The notes under the pieces were generated by a model. The model saw only the letters and a program-made list of their open reading frames with translations, was not told where the DNA came from and did not search any database. Below are positions 1 to 6,773 of a stretch of DNA of 19,809 nt, in pieces. How positions within the stretch are numbered: position 1 is the first letter of the stretch; each line of letters starts with the position of its first letter. The position numbers were made by a program, and so were the translations under genes. The stretch comes from an uncultured Solirubrobacteraceae bacterium (lineage in GTDB: Bacteria > Actinomycetota > Thermoleophilia > Solirubrobacterales > Solirubrobacteraceae). The DNA lies in NCBI GenBank assembly GCA_902806215.1, contig CADCVT010000006.1, forward strand, positions 1 to 19,809, in the 5' to 3' direction.

Positions 1-469
1 CCGGGCCGTGGCCGGGGCAGACGAGATCGAGGCCGCGCGCGCTGAGCGCCCGCAGGGCGTCCAGGTACTCGGCGAGGTGACCGGTGATGAACACCGAGCC
101 CTCCCCCAGCACCGCGTCGCCGGTGAACGCCAATGCGTCGTTAAACACGTACGCGACGTGCTCGCTCGTGTGGCCGGGCGTCGGAACGACCTCCAGCGGC
201 CCCGGCCCGAGCTCAGCGCCGGTCCGCTCGACGAGCGCCGGCACCGCCTCGGCGTGATCGTGATGGTGGTGCGTGAGCGCGATCCCGCCGGCGCCGCCGC
301 GCCGCGCCGCCTCGGCGACCACCGCGTCGACGTGCTCGGAGAGCAGCGGCCCCGGGTCGACGATCCAGCACGGGTCACGCCCGACGACGTAGGTGTTCGT
401 GCCGGTCAGCGTGAACGGCCCCGGGTTCTCGGCCCGGACGAGCGCGACGTCGTGACGTTCGAGCGTCAC
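1..469 (-). CDS. Metallo-beta-lactamase-fold hydrolase (3' end outside window)
   Basis: Partial gene of about 156 visible codons; the C-terminus lies beyond the window edge. The start is GTG at 467-469, which overlaps the TGA of the upstream dehydrogenase (466-468) as GTGA, so the two are probably translationally coupled. The N-terminal stretch has the TGTNTYVVG and WIVDPG motifs seen in the LACTB2/glyoxalase II-like branch. Metal ligands are visible: THHHHDH (H67, H69, D71, H72), then PTPGHTSEH (H100) and FTGDAV (D118), with PGHGP at the window edge. Only about 28 residues separate D71 from H100, which is short for this branch, so the protein is a compact variant. Substrate unknown; expected to be a cytoplasmic binuclear-zinc hydrolase (thioester, phosphodiester or lactone). 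Confidence 0.88.
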   Translation of the reverse strand, partial: MTLERHDVALVRAENPGPFTLTGTNTYVVGRDPCWIVDPGPLLSEHVDAVVAEAARRGGAGGIALTHHHHDHAEAVPALVERTGAELGPGPLEVVPTPGHTSEHVAYVFNDALAFTGDAVLGEGSVFITGHLAEYLDALRALSARGLDLVCPGHGP

Positions 470-1686
470 CCCTGGGCGAACCGGTAGACCGGTCCGTCGA
501 GGGAGGTGACGTAGACGCGGCCCTGGGCGTCCTGGCCGAAGGACGACAGCGAGCCGATCTTCGGGAGGTCATGGGCCTTGTCTCCGGTCGCTCGGCCGGC
601 CGCGAGCCGCGCGCTCCGGATCTTGCCGTCGCAGAAGTCGCTGTAGACGTAGCGGCCTCGCAGCGAGGTCACCTTGGGGTCGCGGACGATGTAGCCGCCG
701 GTGATCGAGCAGTAGCCGTCGGAGTGCTTCTTCTCGATGACGGGCTTGACGTGGTTCGGCACGTCCTCGTCGTCGAAGATGCGGTTGTTGCCCTCGAACG
801 GGCGCCAGCCGAAGTTCGCGCCGCGGCCGCGGCCCTTGCGGACGAAGTCGATCTCCTCGATCTCGTTCTGGCCCACGTCGCCGATCACGAGGTCGCCGGT
901 GCGGCGGTCGAACGAGAAGCGCCACGGGTTGCGCAGGCCCCAGCTGTAGACCTCCGGGCGCGCGCCGGACCGCCCGCGGAAGGGGTTGTCGGACGGGATC
1001 CCGTACGGCCGGCCGCCGGCCGGACGCGGGTCGATCCGCAGGATCTTGCCGAGGATCGTCCCGAGGTTCTGCGCGTTGCCGCGCTCGCCGTGCTGGTCGT
1101 TGCCGCCGCCGCCGTCGCCGAGGCCGATGTACAGCATGTCGTCGGGCCCGAACGCGAGCTGGCCGCCGTTGTGATTCGGCTCGGGCTGGTCCTGCTCGAT
1201 GAGGACGCGCGCGCTGCCGGGATCGGCGGTGTCGGCGTTGGAGCTGCTCGCCCGGTACTCGACGATCCGCGTGTCGCCGCTGCGGTTCGTGTAGTTGACG
1301 TAGAAGCGCCGCGACTGCGCGTAGTCGGGCGCGAACGCCAGGCCGAGGAGGCCCTGCTCGCCGCCGGCGACGATCTCGCGTGAGATGTCGAGGAACGGCT
1401 GCGGCAGCACCCGCCCGCCGCGCACGACGCGGATCCGCCCTCCCTGCTCGACCACGAACACGCGCCGACGGTCCTCGGGCGGAGCGGTGACGGCCAGCGG
1501 GCTCGCGAAGCGGCCGATCGGCACGAGGCGCAGCCGCCCGCTCTGCGCCGCCTCGGCGGGTGCGGTGTCGGACGTGCGCTCCTCCTCGACGGCGGCCGTC
1601 TCGCCCTGCGGCGTGCTCTCGGGGTCCTCGCCGCCGCATCCGGCGAAGGCGAGCAGGCACAGGGAGAGAAGGAGCGAGGTGCGCAC
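466..1686 (-). CDS. Glucose/sorbosone dehydrogenase-like beta-propeller lipoprotein
   Basis: A 406-residue exported protein of the PQQ-dependent aldose/sorbosone dehydrogenase family (soluble-GDH-like six-bladed propeller). It starts at GTG 1684-1686. A signal peptide ends in the lipobox FAGC (C17), followed by a Ser/Thr/Glu-rich linker, so it is probably a lipid-anchored extracellular enzyme. Family motifs visible: GLLGLAFAPDY, PNHNGGQLAFGPDDMLYIG (putative catalytic His), GDGGGGNDQHG with the Gly/Asp run, ILGKILRIDP, WGLRNPWRFSFD and GDVGQNEIEEID. These match the calcium- and PQQ-binding loops of the family. Which sugar it oxidises cannot be read from the sequence; many family members have no proven substrate. 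It is followed by the coupled metallo-hydrolase. Confidence 0.92.
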   Translation of the reverse strand: MRTSLLLSLCLLAFAGCGGEDPESTPQGETAAVEEERTSDTAPAEAAQSGRLRLVPIGRFASPLAVTAPPEDRRRVFVVEQGGRIRVVRGGRVLPQPFLDISREIVAGGEQGLLGLAFAPDYAQSRRFYVNYTNRSGDTRIVEYRASSSNADTADPGSARVLIEQDQPEPNHNGGQLAFGPDDMLYIGLGDGGGGNDQHGERGNAQNLGTILGKILRIDPRPAGGRPYGIPSDNPFRGRSGARPEVYSWGLRNPWRFSFDRRTGDLVIGDVGQNEIEEIDFVRKGRGRGANFGWRPFEGNNRIFDDEDVPNHVKPVIEKKHSDGYCSITGGYIVRDPKVTSLRGRYVYSDFCDGKIRSARLAAGRATGDKAHDLPKIGSLSSFGQDAQGRVYVTSLDGPVYRFAQG

Positions 1687-1722
1687 GGCGCCAGGATGCC
1701 AGACCGCCGAAGCGGCGCTGCG

Positions 1723-2316
1723 TCAACGCCGGTGGTGGTGGAACCGGCCGAGGCCGCTCTCCCACCGCAGCGCGCGCACGTCGCAGTCGGCGGGGCGGTC
1801 GAAGCAGGCCAGGGCGAGCTTGCGCGTCTCGGGCGTGACGAACCCGATGCGCACGGCGCTGTCGAGGCGGTCGCTGATCTCGGCGCGGACCGCATCGGCG
1901 ACCCGGTCGCGCGGGCGGTCGAGTGCGTCGGCGAGCCCGCCGGTCAGCTCCTGCTTGAGCTCGGCGAGCGCCTCGGGCGTCGAGAACGAACGCCCGTGCA
2001 CCTCGGTGAAGGCTTCGCGCAGGGCGATCCCCAGCATCATGGGCTCGACGTCGAGGCGCCCGGCGAGCGAGCGGACGACGAGCCGGCGCATCCCGCCGTT
2101 ACCGCGGCGGGAGGCGGTGCGCGCGCGGAGCCGGTCCGCGCCCGGGTTCGTCTTCTCGGTCGCGCGGGCGAACGCGGAGTCCGCGGCAGGCGCGGCCGCG
2201 GGAGCGCGCTCGGACGTCTCGGGGCCGGGGTTGCCGCCGCCGGCGAGGGTGGCGGTCGTGACCGCCCCGGCGGCGACGAGCGCGAACAGCGCGACGAGAA
2301 GGAGCGTCCTACGCAT
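1723..2316 (-). CDS. Secreted protein with short helical modules, function unknown
   Basis: A 197-residue protein starting at ATG 2314-2316. It has an N-terminal signal peptide or membrane anchor (about residues 4-26), then a Pro/Ala-rich linker. From residue 80 there are helical modules of the type LAxxLxVxxxxLxxAL: residues 82-103 (RSLAGRLDVEPMMLGIALRE) and about 127-149 (LADALDRPRDRVADAVRAEI). A stretch at 150-168 (RLDSAVRIGFVTPETRK) resembles the 'RLDxAVxxGxxTxxQxD' segment common in secreted actinobacterial proteins of unknown role. Two cysteines near the C-terminus (C171, C178) could form a disulfide. The protein ends in a basic HHHRR tail. It seems related in module type to the protein at 10857-11477. 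No function can be assigned. Confidence 0.8.
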   Translation of the reverse strand: MRRTLLLVALFALVAAGAVTTATLAGGGNPGPETSERAPAAAPAADSAFARATEKTNPGADRLRARTASRRGNGGMRRLVVRSLAGRLDVEPMMLGIALREAFTEVHGRSFSTPEALAELKQELTGGLADALDRPRDRVADAVRAEISDRLDSAVRIGFVTPETRKLALACFDRPADCDVRALRWESGLGRFHHHRR

Positions 2317-2325
2317 GGGCGACCC

Positions 2326-2331
2326 AGCGTA
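2326..2331 (-). promoter_or_regulatory. -10 element TACGCT of the 2316 gene
   Basis: On the minus strand TACGCT (TANNNT type, preceded by TT) lies 9 bases before the ATG at 2314-2316. Transcription would begin within two or three bases of the start codon, giving an almost leaderless mRNA. No convincing -35 is visible; TCGACT occurs 19 bases upstream. The same hexamer occurs before the response regulator at 19596. Confidence 0.4.
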
Positions 2332-2349
2332 AACGACGCCGCGCCGCGC

Positions 2350-2805
2350 TCAGTCGATCGGCGTGATCGCGTCGCCGACGGCGATCGTCCCGCCGACCAC
2401 GACGTCGGCGCGCAGGCCGCCCCGGTTGGCGAGGCCCTTCAGGACGCCGCGCTCGGTCCGCCGCTCGAGCGGCCGGCACGGGTCGCAGAGCCGGTCGCCG
2501 CGGCACTCGACCTCGCCGACGCGGAAGCGATGGCCGACCAGGGCGTTGAGGTCGATCCCGCGGGTCACGACGTTGCGGCCGGTGGCCGACGCCTCCAGCG
2601 CGATGTCGTGCTCGGCGAGCAGCCCCTCGAGCGCCTCCTCCTCGATGAGCGTCAGCGCCTGCCCGCTCTTGCCGCGCTTGAAGAACGTGCCCGTGCCGTT
2701 GACGTACCGGTCGCCCGAGACCCCGTCGACGGTGACGTCCGCGCGGTCGAGCGCGACCGACGGCCCGGCCCCGGTCTCGCGGATGAAGATCGCGCGGACG
2801 ACAGC
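2350..2805 (-). CDS. MOSC-domain protein, 5' end apparently disrupted
   Basis: An open frame of about 151 codons encodes a MOSC domain (molybdenum-cofactor sulfurase C-terminal type, a sulfur-carrier/Mo-cofactor-associated fold). Visible features: VRAIFIRETGAGPS at the start, GDRYVNGTGTFFKRG, LTLIEEEALEGL, ATGRNVVTRGIDL, then LVGHRFRVGEVECRGDRLCD and PC, with conserved cysteines near the end. The frame is intact, yet it contains no ATG, GTG or TTG until the GTG at 2566-2568, which would remove half the domain. The codon before the first one is the TGA stop of the molybdoenzyme, in the same frame. The ATG at 2805-2807, overlapping that stop as ATGA, is in another frame, one base off. A single-base sequence error or real frameshift just after this ATG is the simplest explanation. 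The position directly after a molybdoenzyme supports a cofactor-related role. Confidence 0.72.
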   Translation of the reverse strand, partial: AVVRAIFIRETGAGPSVALDRADVTVDGVSGDRYVNGTGTFFKRGKSGQALTLIEEEALEGLLAEHDIALEASATGRNVVTRGIDLNALVGHRFRVGEVECRGDRLCDPCRPLERRTERGVLKGLANRGGLRADVVVGGTIAVGDAITPID

Positions 2806-4917
2806 TCATGCGGGAACGGCGACCGGCTCGAGCGCGACGGGGATCCCGTTGAGGAAGGCGTTGCCCGACAGCGGATCGACGGTGCCGGCGCCGGCGAGCA
2901 CGTTCGAGTTCACGCCGCCCGCCGCGTTGGCGACCTGCCAGCCGCCGTGGTGGCCCCAGCCGTGCGGGAGCGCGACCGTTCCCTCCATGACCTCGTCGGT
3001 CACGAGTACCGGGACCTCGACGACGCCCGCGTCCGAGCGCAGCCGCACCACGTCGCCCTCCGAAGCACCGCACGCGGCGGCATCCGCCGGATGGACCCGC
3101 AGCGCGTGCACGCGCTTGCCCGCCATGAGCTTCGGCGCGTTGTGCATCCACGAGTTGTGGGAGCGCAGCTCGCGCAGCCCGATGAGCCGCAGCGGGAACG
3201 CGTCGTCTCCGCCCGCGCCCCCTGCCCGCAGCCGCGCCACCTCGGCGGCGATCGGCGGCGCGTCGAGGTGGATGAGCTTGTCGCGGTGCCGGATCCGCCC
3301 GCGCAGCGTCCCGGTCGCGACGTGCTTGCCGAGCACGAGCCCATGTGGGTGCTTGCGCAGCTTGGCCACGCTGAGCCGTCCCGGACCGGTCCGCAGCAGC
3401 AGGTCGACGAACCGCTCCGGCGTGAACCAGCGCATGAAGACCTTGCCGAGCCGCCGCGCGACCGGGTGCGACACCGGGATCGTCCCGAGCTCGCGCGCCA
3501 GCGCCTCGATGATCCGCGGCTCCTCGCGCGCCTCGCCCCGCGGCGCGACGACCGGATCGCTCCACTGCACGAACGGCGTCTTCATGTAGGCGAGGAACGG
3601 CAGCGGGAAGTCGGCGCGCTCGAGGAACGTCGTGGCCGGCAGGACGTAGTCGGCCTGCGCGCTCGTCTCGTTGACGTAGAAGTCGATCGAGACGAGGAGG
3701 TCGAGCGAGCGCAGCGCGTCGCCGAGCGTCTCCCCGTCGGGCACGCTCAGCACCGGGTTGCCCGCCGAGACGAGCAGCGCCCGCATCCGGCCGGCATCGA
3801 TCTCCGACGCCATGTGCGCCGCAGGCAGCGTCCCGATCACCTCCGGCACGCCGTTGACGCGGTACGTGTCGTAGGTCGCCAGACCGGCGCGCGCCGCGAC
3901 CTTGTCGAACTCGACCGGCGGCCGGCCTACGACGGCCCCGCCGGGCCGGTCGACGTTGCCGGTCACGACGTTGACCGCGTCGATGAGGAACGCGACGAGC
4001 GTCCCGAAGCGCCCGAGGCACGAGCCGGTCCGCCCGTACACCGACGCGCTCGGCGCCTCGGCGAGATCGCGGGCCAGCGCGCGCACCACGTCGGCGGGCA
4101 CGCCCGTGAGCTCCGCCGTCTCCTCCGGCGCGAACGGCACCGCCAGCGCAGCAAGCGCCTCGACGCCGCGCGCCAGCGGCGAGGGCCGCGTGAGGCCGTC
4201 GGCGAACAGCACGTGCAGCATCGACAGGAGCAGCCACGCGTCGGCGTCCGGGCGCACCGGCACGTGCTCGAACGCGCGCGCGGTCTCGGACCGCCGCGGG
4301 TCGACGACGACCACCCGGCCGCCGCGCCCGACGATGTCGCGCATGAGCGTCCGGATGCGCGGCGCGGTCAGCACGGAACCGTGCGAGACGAACGGGTTCG
4401 CCCCGATCACGAGCAGGAAGTGCGTGCGGCGCAGGTCGGGGATCGGGACGAGCAGCGGCGACCCGTACAGGAGCGCGCTCGCCGCGAAGCGGTTGTTGAT
4501 GTCCTGCGACCCGGAGCCGTAGAGGTGCCGCGACCCGATCGCGTCCATGAACCCCTTGACCCACAGCGGCTGCGCGTGCGAGAACGCCGCCGGGTTGCCC
4601 ATGTACCAGCCGATCGTCTCGGCGCCGTGCCGGTCGCGCACGCCCCGCAGCCGCTCGCCGATCTCCGACAGCGCCGTCTCCCACGACACCCGGTCGAACC
4701 CTGACCCGTCGGCGCGGCGGCGCAGCGGATGGAGCACGCGGTCGGGATCGTTCTGCACCTGCGTGAACGCGATCCCCTTCGGGCACGCCTCGCCCTGCGA
4801 CAGCGGGTGCTCCTTGTCGGGGCGCAGCTGCTCGACGACGCCGTCGTTCACCGTCGCGATCAGCCCGCAGTGGGCCTCGCAGATCCGGCAGAAGGTGACG
4901 TGCTGCTCGACCGCCAT
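2806..4917 (-). CDS. Molybdopterin oxidoreductase (FdhF/NarB-like)
   Basis: A 703-residue member of the DMSO-reductase superfamily. The N-terminal [4Fe-4S] site is complete: C10-x2-C13-x3-C17-x27-C45, followed by PKG (K47), the lysine usually placed between cluster and cofactor. The molybdopterin-binding core follows (GNPAAFSHAQ, VIGANPFVSHG, VVVDPRRSETA, YGRTGSC, NVVTGNVDRPGG, LLVSAGNPVLS, VLPATTFLERAD). The C-terminal dinucleotide-binding domain has LRSHNSWMHN, LPHGWGHHGGW and NVLAG. Where FDH-type enzymes carry the Mo ligand Cys/Sec, the alignment by eye reads NNRFAAS (R143, A145, S147), so the usual Cys is missing. There is no Tat signal, so it is probably cytoplasmic. It follows the zinc-ribbon gene by 3 bases and abuts the MOSC gene. 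Substrate unknown. Confidence 0.92.
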   Translation of the reverse strand: MAVEQHVTFCRICEAHCGLIATVNDGVVEQLRPDKEHPLSQGEACPKGIAFTQVQNDPDRVLHPLRRRADGSGFDRVSWETALSEIGERLRGVRDRHGAETIGWYMGNPAAFSHAQPLWVKGFMDAIGSRHLYGSGSQDINNRFAASALLYGSPLLVPIPDLRRTHFLLVIGANPFVSHGSVLTAPRIRTLMRDIVGRGGRVVVVDPRRSETARAFEHVPVRPDADAWLLLSMLHVLFADGLTRPSPLARGVEALAALAVPFAPEETAELTGVPADVVRALARDLAEAPSASVYGRTGSCLGRFGTLVAFLIDAVNVVTGNVDRPGGAVVGRPPVEFDKVAARAGLATYDTYRVNGVPEVIGTLPAAHMASEIDAGRMRALLVSAGNPVLSVPDGETLGDALRSLDLLVSIDFYVNETSAQADYVLPATTFLERADFPLPFLAYMKTPFVQWSDPVVAPRGEAREEPRIIEALARELGTIPVSHPVARRLGKVFMRWFTPERFVDLLLRTGPGRLSVAKLRKHPHGLVLGKHVATGTLRGRIRHRDKLIHLDAPPIAAEVARLRAGGAGGDDAFPLRLIGLRELRSHNSWMHNAPKLMAGKRVHALRVHPADAAACGASEGDVVRLRSDAGVVEVPVLVTDEVMEGTVALPHGWGHHGGWQVANAAGGVNSNVLAGAGTVDPLSGNAFLNGIPVALEPVAVPA

Positions 4918-4920
4918 CGG

Positions 4921-5139
4921 CTAGAGCGGCCAGACGTCGGGCGGCAGGGGCCAGCCGTCGCTGGCCAAGCGCCCGCCGATGCGCAGGCGCAGCGCCTGCT
5001 CGGGCGAGAGGATGAGGTCGCGCTGGGCGCCGCACGCGGGGCAGGAGCAGTGCGCCTCGGCCTCCTCCGCGACACCGCGCACCTCCCACTCCACGTCGGC
5101 CAGGCACGACGTGCAGGCGAGCGACGCCCGGACCAGCAT
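4921..5139 (-). CDS. Small zinc-ribbon protein upstream of the molybdoenzyme
   Basis: A 72-residue protein starting at ATG 5137-5139 and ending in TAG at 4921-4923, three bases before the ATG of the molybdopterin oxidoreductase. It has two cysteine knuckles, C9-x2-C12 (CTSC) and C31-x-C33-x2-C36 (CSCPAC), separated by an acidic stretch, which is the pattern of a zinc ribbon. The tail is rich in Trp and Pro (DGWPLPPDVWPL). The reading frame stays open upstream with protein-like residues (VATFLPIDPD), so the true start could be further upstream, but no ATG/GTG fits better. Tight spacing suggests an accessory, maturation or electron-transfer role for the enzyme; this is inference. I do not recognise a named family. 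Confidence 0.75.
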   Translation of the reverse strand: MLVRASLACTSCLADVEWEVRGVAEEAEAHCSCPACGAQRDLILSPEQALRLRIGGRLASDGWPLPPDVWPL

Positions 5140-5184
5140 GTCCGGATCGATGGGAAGGAAGGTCGCGACCTCTGCGATGTCCGC

Positions 5185-5196
5185 ACGGTATAGCGT
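5185..5196. promoter_or_regulatory. Back-to-back -10 elements of a divergent promoter
   Basis: The 12 bases ACGGTATAGCGT form a near-symmetric TATA core. Read on the plus strand, TAGCGT (5191-5196) stands exactly 6 bases before the SDR start codon at 5203, the spacing expected of a leaderless mRNA. Read on the minus strand, TACCGT (5190-5185) points toward the zinc-ribbon gene. No strong -35 is visible on either side. The plus-strand call is the firmer one because the same hexamer and spacing occur at 7303-7308. Confidence 0.5.
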
Positions 5197-5202
5197 GCGG
5201 GC

Positions 5203-6000
5203 ATGGATGTGAACGGAGCCGTCGTCGTCGTCACCGGAGGCGCGTCGGGCATCGGCCGCGCGCTCGCCCGCCGCTTCGCCGCCGACGGCGCGAAGGGCGT
5301 CGTCGTCGCCGACCTCGACGGCGAGGGCGCGGCGAAGTTCGCCGAGGAGATCGGCGGACTGGGCGTGCAGACCGACGTGGGCGACGCGGCCGCGAACGAC
5401 GCTTTGATCGGCGCGGCCGAGGAGCGCTTCGGCCCGGTCGACCTGTTCTGCGCGAACGCCGGCGTGACCGGCGGCGTCGGCATGGACGACGGCTTCGAGC
5501 TCGCGATCGACGTCAACCTGATGAGCCACGTCCACGCCGCCCGCCGGCTCGTCCCGGGCTGGGTCGAGCGCGGGAGCGGCTACTTCCTCTCCACCGCCAG
5601 CGCCGCCGGGCTCCTCACGCAGGTCGGCTCGGCGCAGTACAGCGTCACCAAGCACGGCGCGGTCGCGTTCGCCGAGTGGCTGTCGATGACCTACGGCGAC
5701 AAGGGCATCCGCGTGAGCTGCCTGTGCCCGATGGGCGTCAACACGCCGCTCATGCACGAGGGCGAGGACTCCGACGACGCGCGTGGGCGCGCCGCCTCGG
5801 CGGTCGTCGCCGCGGCGGGTCAGGTGCTCGAGCCCGAGGACGTCGCCGAGGTGGTGACGAACGGGCTGCGCGAGGAGCGGTTCCTCATCCTCCCGCACCC
5901 CGAGGTGCTCGAGATGTGGCGGCGAAAGACGTCGGACTACGACCGCTGGCTGCGCGGGATGCGCCGTCTCCAGGCCCAGATCGAAGAGGCGACGCGGTAG
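5203..6000 (+). CDS. Short-chain dehydrogenase/reductase (SDR)
   Basis: A 265-residue classical SDR. The cofactor glycine motif TGGASGIG lies at residues 11-18, an acidic residue after strand 2 (VVADLD, about D37) favours NAD(H), and the NAG motif is at 85-87 (CANAGVTGG). The catalytic set is S133 in STASAAG, Y146 and K150 (YSVTK). Substrate-side segments include CPMGVNTPLM. The ATG at 5203 is used because a TAGCGT -10 lies 6 bases upstream and there is no ribosome-binding site, consistent with leaderless translation. The 3' end overlaps the convergent EEP gene by 116 bases. Substrate not deducible. Confidence 0.95.
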   Translation: MDVNGAVVVVTGGASGIGRALARRFAADGAKGVVVADLDGEGAAKFAEEIGGLGVQTDVGDAAANDALIGAAEERFGPVDLFCANAGVTGGVGMDDGFELAIDVNLMSHVHAARRLVPGWVERGSGYFLSTASAAGLLTQVGSAQYSVTKHGAVAFAEWLSMTYGDKGIRVSCLCPMGVNTPLMHEGEDSDDARGRAASAVVAAAGQVLEPEDVAEVVTNGLREERFLILPHPEVLEMWRRKTSDYDRWLRGMRRLQAQIEEATR

Positions 6001-6718
6001 CCCACACGAGGGCGTGGTCCGACGCGTAGGTCCCGTCGTCGGCGCGGAGAGGCTCGACGCCGGCGTCGAGGACCTCCATCCCCCGCGTCAGGAGGTAGTC
6101 GAGCCGGCGCTGCTCGAGGCTGAAGTGCGGCGCGCGGCCGATCTGGCTGCGCCACGCCTCGCCGAACGTCTGGCGGCACATCGGCCACGTCGCGACCTCG
6201 TCGCGGCCGAGCGCGTCGTGCAGCCCCGCCTTCTCGATGAGCGGGCCGACCCGATCGGGGACCTCGTTGAGGTCGGCGCCGAGGACGAGCGGGTCCTCGT
6301 CGCGCGCGAGCAGCGCGCGGACCTGCTCGGCGCGCACGTCCTCGGGGACCGCGACCGTGTGCCCGCAGGCGATCGAGACGGCGTCGCCGTCGATCTCGAC
6401 CCGCGCGACGAGGATCCTCCGCGCGGGCTCGCTCGTGGGGAGCAGCTCGTCGTGGCAGTCGAGCAGCGGGACCCGGGAGACGATCGCGATGCCTTCGCGA
6501 CCGTCGTCGGTGCGGTGGCCCTCGATCGAGATGCGTTCGCCGTAACCCAGCGCGTCGCCGACCTCGTCGGCCTGGTCGCCGAGCCCGTCGCAGCGGACCT
6601 CCTGGAGGAGCAGCACGTCGGGCCCGGGATCGGGCCACGCGGCCTCCAGCGCGGCGATCCGCCCGGGCCAGTCGGCCCAGCGCCCCCACAGGTTCAGCGT
6701 GCCGATGGTCAGCGGCAT
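5885..6718 (-). CDS. Endonuclease/exonuclease/phosphatase family protein
   Basis: A 277-residue cytoplasmic protein of the EEP superfamily (Mg-dependent phosphoesterases such as exonuclease III and sphingomyelinase-like enzymes). Motifs in order: TLNLWG (N9), LLLQEV (E40), ACGHT (H120), LGADLNEVPD (D149, N151), RRLDYLL (D207) and SDHALV (D234, H235); all catalytic positions are present. The EEP fold ends near residue 241. The last 36 or so residues are Ser/Arg/Gly-rich, do not resemble the family, and are encoded entirely antisense to the end of the SDR gene. This looks like read-on after loss of an earlier stop. Substrate (DNA, phospholipid or nucleotide) cannot be told. Confidence 0.92.
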   Translation of the reverse strand: MPLTIGTLNLWGRWADWPGRIAALEAAWPDPGPDVLLLQEVRCDGLGDQADEVGDALGYGERISIEGHRTDDGREGIAIVSRVPLLDCHDELLPTSEPARRILVARVEIDGDAVSIACGHTVAVPEDVRAEQVRALLARDEDPLVLGADLNEVPDRVGPLIEKAGLHDALGRDEVATWPMCRQTFGEAWRSQIGRAPHFSLEQRRLDYLLTRGMEVLDAGVEPLRADDGTYASDHALVWATASPLRSGPGDGASRAASGRSPTSFAATSRAPRGAGG

Positions 6719-6726
6719 TGCGGGCG

Positions 6727-6732
6727 AGAGTA
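6727..6732 (-). promoter_or_regulatory. -10 element TACTCT of the EEP gene
   Basis: On the minus strand TACTCT lies 8 bases before the ATG at 6716-6718 and there is no ribosome-binding site, so a leaderless or nearly leaderless transcript is likely. No clear -35 is visible. Confidence 0.38.
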
Positions 6733-6773
6733 TCCACGGCTTGACGACATCCGTCCGTGACCGCTTGACAGGG

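Noticed and set aside
2806..2808. TGA as a selenocysteine codon
   Set aside because: It lies at the very end of the enzyme, far from the active site, and no SECIS-like hairpin is evident next to it.
1696..4704. Very long plus-strand open frame (about 1000 codons)
   Set aside because: It is antisense to the modular secreted protein, MOSC and molybdoenzyme genes. Its translation is Arg/Asp/Val-rich with no family motif, as expected from a high-GC shadow frame.
2309..5107. Minus-strand frame of 932 codons overlapping the molybdoenzyme
   Set aside because: Arg/Ala-rich translation in another frame of the molybdoenzyme, which itself has all the cofactor motifs.
5140..5178. Upstream leaderless start (ATC at 5178) for the zinc-ribbon protein
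   Set aside because: It is in frame and 6 bases from a TACCGT hexamer, but ATC is a very rare start codon; ATG 5139 is kept, with the doubt noted.
6766..6771. Perfect TTGACA as a -35 for the SnoaL-like gene
   Set aside because: No TANNNT lies 16-19 bases downstream, and the start codon is only 3 bases away.
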